DNA of 64,000 nt from NCBI RefSeq assembly GCF_937873925.1, contig NZ_CALNAT010000256.1, forward strand, positions 1 to 64,000. The letters run 5' to 3'. This stretch comes from an uncultured Proteiniphilum sp. (GTDB lineage Bacteria > Bacteroidota > Bacteroidia > Bacteroidales > Dysgonomonadaceae). The notes beneath the pieces were generated by a model. That model saw nothing but the letters and a program-made list of their open reading frames with translations, was not told the origin of the DNA and ran no database searches. The position numbers were made by a program, and so were the translations under genes. This document shows positions 60,960 through 64,000 of this stretch, in pieces; the stretch's first letter is position 1; every line of letters starts with the position of its first letter.

Positions 60960-61439
60960 ATGGCTGTAACGAAAATACACAGAACTTCCAGATTAACCCT
61001 GTATATAGGAGTTGCGATCACTCTTGTGGTGCTGGGGTTATTCTATCTGGGGGGACAGGTGCCGGCGCAGGAGAAGCTGGTTGCCGATATGAGTCAGCCT
61101 AAGTTTGCGGATCTTTTATTGTACTGGGCATATGCGCTTTTGGTAATTACAGTAGTTGTTTGTGTTATATTTATAATAGCATCGTCCCTGAACCAACTGA
61201 AAGAGAGTCCGAAAAAAACCATGGGCGGATTTCTGGCTCTTCTGGGATTGGCGGCATTGCTGGTGATTACCTATGTGATAGGCGACGGAACACTTTTGAA
61301 TATTCCCGGATACGAAGGGAATGACAACCGGCCTCCCACGTTGAAGATGACAGATATGTGGCTCTACAGTTCATATATCATGTTCGTTATCACCATACTG
61401 GCGATGATTATTTTGCCGTTGATCAAAAGTAAAAAATAA
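60960..61439 (+). CDS. Membrane protein between exbB and exbD
   Basis: Not recognised by name. The 159 residues have four membrane segments (about 16-33, 54-74, 86-104 and 134-154) and a periplasmic loop with PGYEGNDNRPPTL. It lies 5 bp after exbB and 39 bp before the first exbD, so it is co-translated with the motor. An accessory motor subunit of Bacteroidota is the natural inference. Confidence 0.8.
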   Translation: MAVTKIHRTSRLTLYIGVAITLVVLGLFYLGGQVPAQEKLVADMSQPKFADLLLYWAYALLVITVVVCVIFIIASSLNQLKESPKKTMGGFLALLGLAALLVITYVIGDGTLLNIPGYEGNDNRPPTLKMTDMWLYSSYIMFVITILAMIILPLIKSKK

Positions 61440-61478
61440 TAGGCTCAATCAAAGAGCAAATTAAAGAAAGGTGTTTAT

Positions 61479-62105
61479 ATGGCAAAATCAAGTAGAAAAG
61501 TTCCGGGATTGAACGCAAGTTCAATGGCCGACGTCTCATTTCTTTTGCTGACCTTCTTCTTGCTTGTTTCGAACATGGACGTCGACTCCGGACTGGCGCG
61601 CCGACTGCCGCCGCCGACGACGGATCAAACTTCTGTGGATGTGCAGCGTAGGAACCTCTTCGTTGTTCTGGTAAACGCCCAGAATGAGACCATGGCGGCA
61701 AACCAGCAAAGTACCGAGTGGTACGCCAACGAAGCTGAGTTGCGGGGTGAAGCAGGTGGAAAGGTAGCTCTGAAAGATAAGGTGAAAGAGTTTATATTGA
61801 ATACGTCTAACAGTCCTGAACTGCCCGAACTGGAAGAACAGGATTTCGGAGCGCCGATAGGAGTTGTTCCCGTTACTGCAGCCCATGTGGTTTCTATCCA
61901 GAACGATGCTACCACCAGCTATAAAGCATATATCGCTGTACAGAACGAGGTAGTGAGGGCATACAATGAGTTGAGGGAAGAAGGGGCTAGGAAATATTTC
62001 AATACCTCTTACGGAGAGTTGACGGAAGAACAGCAGAAACAAATTCAGGATCTTTATCCTCAACGTATTTCTGAAGCAGAACCTAAAAATTATGGAGGAC
62101 AATAA
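61479..62105 (+). CDS. exbD: ExbD/TolR family protein 1
   Basis: Motor subunit, 208 residues. A short cytoplasmic N-terminus is followed by one membrane helix with the essential Asp (SSMADVSFLLLTFFLLVSN). The periplasmic part is longer than usual for ExbD, with an insertion rich in E, T and N at about 75-160. It is followed after 2 bp by a second exbD. Confidence 0.92.
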   Translation: MAKSSRKVPGLNASSMADVSFLLLTFFLLVSNMDVDSGLARRLPPPTTDQTSVDVQRRNLFVVLVNAQNETMAANQQSTEWYANEAELRGEAGGKVALKDKVKEFILNTSNSPELPELEEQDFGAPIGVVPVTAAHVVSIQNDATTSYKAYIAVQNEVVRAYNELREEGARKYFNTSYGELTEEQQKQIQDLYPQRISEAEPKNYGGQ

Positions 62106-62107
62106 TT

Positions 62108-62566
62108 ATGGGAAAATTTAATAAAAGCGGTAAAAGAGAGATGCCTGAGATGAATACGGCATCTATGCCTGACATTGTTTTCGCCATCTTGTTTTTCTTT
62201 ATGGTTACTACCACTATGCGTTCGGAGACGTTGATGGTAAGTATGAAAATACCGACCGCTTCGGAAGTGCAGAAGTTAGAGAAAAAGTCATTGGTGACCT
62301 ATATCAATATTGGTCCTCCCACGGATACGAGACTGGGTACCGGTACGCAGATGCAGCTGAACGACAGGTTCGCCCAGGTGACCGAAATTCAGGATTATAT
62401 CGCACAGGAGAAGGCCAGTATGAATGAAGCGGATCAACCGTTGATGACCGTTTCCATTAAAGCGGATGAAGATACGCGGATGCAGTACATTACAGATGTA
62501 AAGCAAGCATTGAGACAGGCTTACGCATTAAAAATCAGTTATTCCGCCCGAGCGGGGGAGAATTGA
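62108..62566 (+). CDS. exbD: ExbD/TolR family protein 2
   Basis: Second ExbD of the operon, 152 residues, with the essential Asp in ASMPDIVFAILFFFMVTTT and a normal-size periplasmic domain (VSIKADEDTRMQYITDVKQA). Bacteroidota motors often carry two different ExbD proteins. It starts 2 bp after the first exbD, and a terminator follows 24 bp after its stop. Confidence 0.93.
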   Translation: MGKFNKSGKREMPEMNTASMPDIVFAILFFFMVTTTMRSETLMVSMKIPTASEVQKLEKKSLVTYINIGPPTDTRLGTGTQMQLNDRFAQVTEIQDYIAQEKASMNEADQPLMTVSIKADEDTRMQYITDVKQALRQAYALKISYSARAGEN

Positions 62567-62589
62567 TAACTGAAACCGATGTCTAAAAG

Positions 62590-62621
62590 AACCGGATTAC
62601 CTTGAGTGATCCGGTTTTTTT
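62590..62621 (+). terminator. Intrinsic terminator of the exb operon
   Basis: AACCGGAT (62590-62597) and ATCCGGTT (62609-62616) form the stem, extended by AC/GT across a mismatch, followed by seven T. Confidence 0.75.
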
Positions 62622-62641
62622 CTTCCCGTATTCCCACCTGA

Positions 62642-63880
62642 TCACCTTTTTACCTTCCCGCCGCCTTGCCGTACCCATTCCATCACATTGGCAGGCGGAC
62701 GTTTTGCCAGTAATTCCTGCTTCATAAAGTCCATATAGGGCGCCACATGGGAGAAAAACCTGTAATATCCTTTACACAGATAATTGAGTCCTTCGTTCCC
62801 GTATTTGTCCTTTATAAACCTGTTCTTGGGGCACTCGCCGTAGCAGGCGAAAAGCATGTCGCATTCACGGCATTGCCGGGGAAGTGTATCGAATTTATCA
62901 TTTCCGAATTTCAGTTGTTCTTCGGAATACATCATCGAGGTGAGTGTGCTGCTGTAAATATTGCCTAAGCGGTATTCGGGAAAAACAAAGTGGTCGCATG
63001 AGTATACATCACCATTGAACTCCATGACGCCCGCATGTCCGCATGTCCTGGCCATGGTACATACTCCCGGCTGTTCCCCTACCCAGTTGGCCAGTGTGGA
63101 GTCAAAGATCTGGATAAACATCTTCCCTACATCCTGTTTTACCCACTCATCGAAAATGGTACAGAGAAAATCACCCCATTTCCCGGCATCGACGGTGAAA
63201 GGGGCCAACTCCACTTCCTCCTCTTTCTCTTGTGCAGTAGCCAGTTTCAGTAGAGAATTGTTCTTGCGTAAACGTTCTACAATGGGAGTGAACTGTATAT
63301 ATTGGCATCCGATCTCTTTGAAGAACCGGTAGAATTCCAACGGATAATCCACGTTATAATCATTGACTACCGCCATACAGTTGAATTCCACGCCATGTTT
63401 CTGCAGAAGTTGTATCCCTTTCATTACACGGTGGAACGAGGGCCTGCCCATCTTGTCGCGGCGATATTCATCATGGAAATCCTGTGGCCCGTCGATCGAG
63501 ATTCCTACCAGAAAATTGTTCTCTTTGAAGAAGGCGCACCATTCGTCGTTGAGCAGTGTGCCGTTGGTCTGAATGGAATTATCGATCTGCCGCCCGCGCC
63601 CGTATCTCTTTTGCAGTTCTACCGCTTTTTTATAGAACGAGAGAGGACGCATCAGCGTTTCGCCGCCATGCCAGGTGAACATTACCTGCGGCATGGTCTG
63701 GGATTCAATATATTGTTGGATGAACCGTTCGAGGAGTTCTTCGCTCATCACCTGGTTTTTCTTGCCATAAAGGATTGCTTTTTCCAAATAATAACAATAA
63801 TCGCAATCAAGGTTGCACTTTGACCCTATGGGTTTGAGCATTACGTACATCGGTTTGGCAAAAGGAGCAAATGTAGACAT
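62642..63880 (-). CDS. Radical SAM/SPASM protein, anaerobic sulfatase-maturase type
   Basis: A 412-residue radical SAM enzyme. C22, C26 and C29 (KCNLDCDYCYYLE) bind the SAM cluster. The SPASM region has CTMARTCGHAGVMEFNGDVY, CDHFVFPEYRLGN and CRECDMLFACYGECPKNRF for auxiliary clusters. TWHGGETLMRP and ISIDGPQDFHDEYR are typical of anSME, which converts a Cys or Ser of sulfatases to formylglycine without oxygen. No sulfatase gene is in the window, so peptide-modifying relatives remain possible. The ATG at 63880 follows a -7 element. Confidence 0.88.
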   Translation of the reverse strand: MSTFAPFAKPMYVMLKPIGSKCNLDCDYCYYLEKAILYGKKNQVMSEELLERFIQQYIESQTMPQVMFTWHGGETLMRPLSFYKKAVELQKRYGRGRQIDNSIQTNGTLLNDEWCAFFKENNFLVGISIDGPQDFHDEYRRDKMGRPSFHRVMKGIQLLQKHGVEFNCMAVVNDYNVDYPLEFYRFFKEIGCQYIQFTPIVERLRKNNSLLKLATAQEKEEEVELAPFTVDAGKWGDFLCTIFDEWVKQDVGKMFIQIFDSTLANWVGEQPGVCTMARTCGHAGVMEFNGDVYSCDHFVFPEYRLGNIYSSTLTSMMYSEEQLKFGNDKFDTLPRQCRECDMLFACYGECPKNRFIKDKYGNEGLNYLCKGYYRFFSHVAPYMDFMKQELLAKRPPANVMEWVRQGGGKVKR

Positions 63881-63899
63881 ATTGATATTATTTATAAAG

Positions 63900-63907
63900 C
63901 AAAGATA
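63900..63907 (-). promoter_or_regulatory. -7 element for the radical SAM gene
   Basis: The minus strand reads TATCTTTG, 20 bp before the ATG at 63880. No clear -33 box. Confidence 0.5.
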
Positions 63908-64000
63908 AACAATTCATATCATTATAAGGTTTAGAGAAGTAAAAATTTGAATATTGAACCTGTTGATAGGGTGGGAAGGTGATCAGGTGGAAAGTCTTTA

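Overview
The window looks like a chromosomal segment of a Bacteroidota bacterium, order Bacteroidales. I lean towards a Dysgonomonadaceae/Porphyromonadaceae-like, amino-acid-fermenting anaerobe, but this comes from gene content alone. Pointers are an lpxC-fabZ gene fusion, many TAnnTTTG promoter elements with few Shine-Dalgarno sites, a hybrid two-component/AraC regulator, a DUF4369/TlpA-like lipoprotein, an EF-G2-type paralogue, an HU-like (HIG) protein and the RnfBCDGEA order. I see no IS element, phage, plasmid function, CRISPR array or rRNA.

Layout. 1-54: 5' part of a tRNA-Pro. 0.3-5.7 kb (+): lipid A genes lpxD, lpxC-fabZ and lpxA, then agmatine deiminase and N-carbamoylputrescine amidase (putrescine synthesis). 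5.8-13.1 kb (-): a repetitive surface lipoprotein and the complete Rnf ion pump with RseC. 13.4-19.7 kb (+): oxidative branch to 2-oxoglutarate with aconitase, an NAD-type isocitrate dehydrogenase (IDH), citrate synthase and an NADP-type IDH. 19.8-21.9 kb (-): EF-G-like protein without the catalytic His. 22.4-28.6 kb (+): Ca2+-type P-ATPase and the oxaloacetate decarboxylase-like Na+ pump oadGAB. 28.8-34.1 kb (-): aromatic 2-oxoacid catabolism (aminotransferase, ACT protein, arylacetate-CoA ligase, IorB, IorA). 34.5-36.7 kb (-): pnp. 36.9-43.9 kb (-): accessory region with a small ORF, a three-gene operon (HU-like, unknown, collagen-like lipoprotein) and a hybrid histidine kinase. 44.3-46.6 kb (+): redox-dead TlpA-like lipoprotein, greA, HIT protein. 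46.7-49.8 kb (-): coaA, htpG. 50.2-64 kb: ECF sigma factor, Ca2+/Na+ antiporter, lon, tRNA methyltransferase, DCC-family protein, hpt, tonB, prenyl synthase, unknown protein plus tatD, tRNA-Ser, exbB-X-exbD-exbD, and an anaerobic sulfatase-maturase-like radical SAM enzyme.

How the parts fit. IorAB and other oxidoreductases would yield reduced ferredoxin for Rnf. Rnf and OadGAB are both membrane ion pumps, so energy conservation through Na+ or H+ gradients is likely. TonB with ExbBD would energise outer-membrane transporters.

Most interesting to me: (i) a dispersed family of short, slippage-like word tracts at gene junctions, one of which encodes the tail of IorA; (ii) terminator hairpins inside the leaders of greA and of the EF-G paralogue; (iii) two isocitrate dehydrogenases of opposite predicted cofactor preference around citrate synthase; (iv) a second flavinylation-like motif on an acidic tail of RnfG; (v) the HU/unknown/collagen-like operon, with helically phased direct repeats, next to a sensor-poor hybrid kinase. 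All calls come from reading the sequence; no database search was run.
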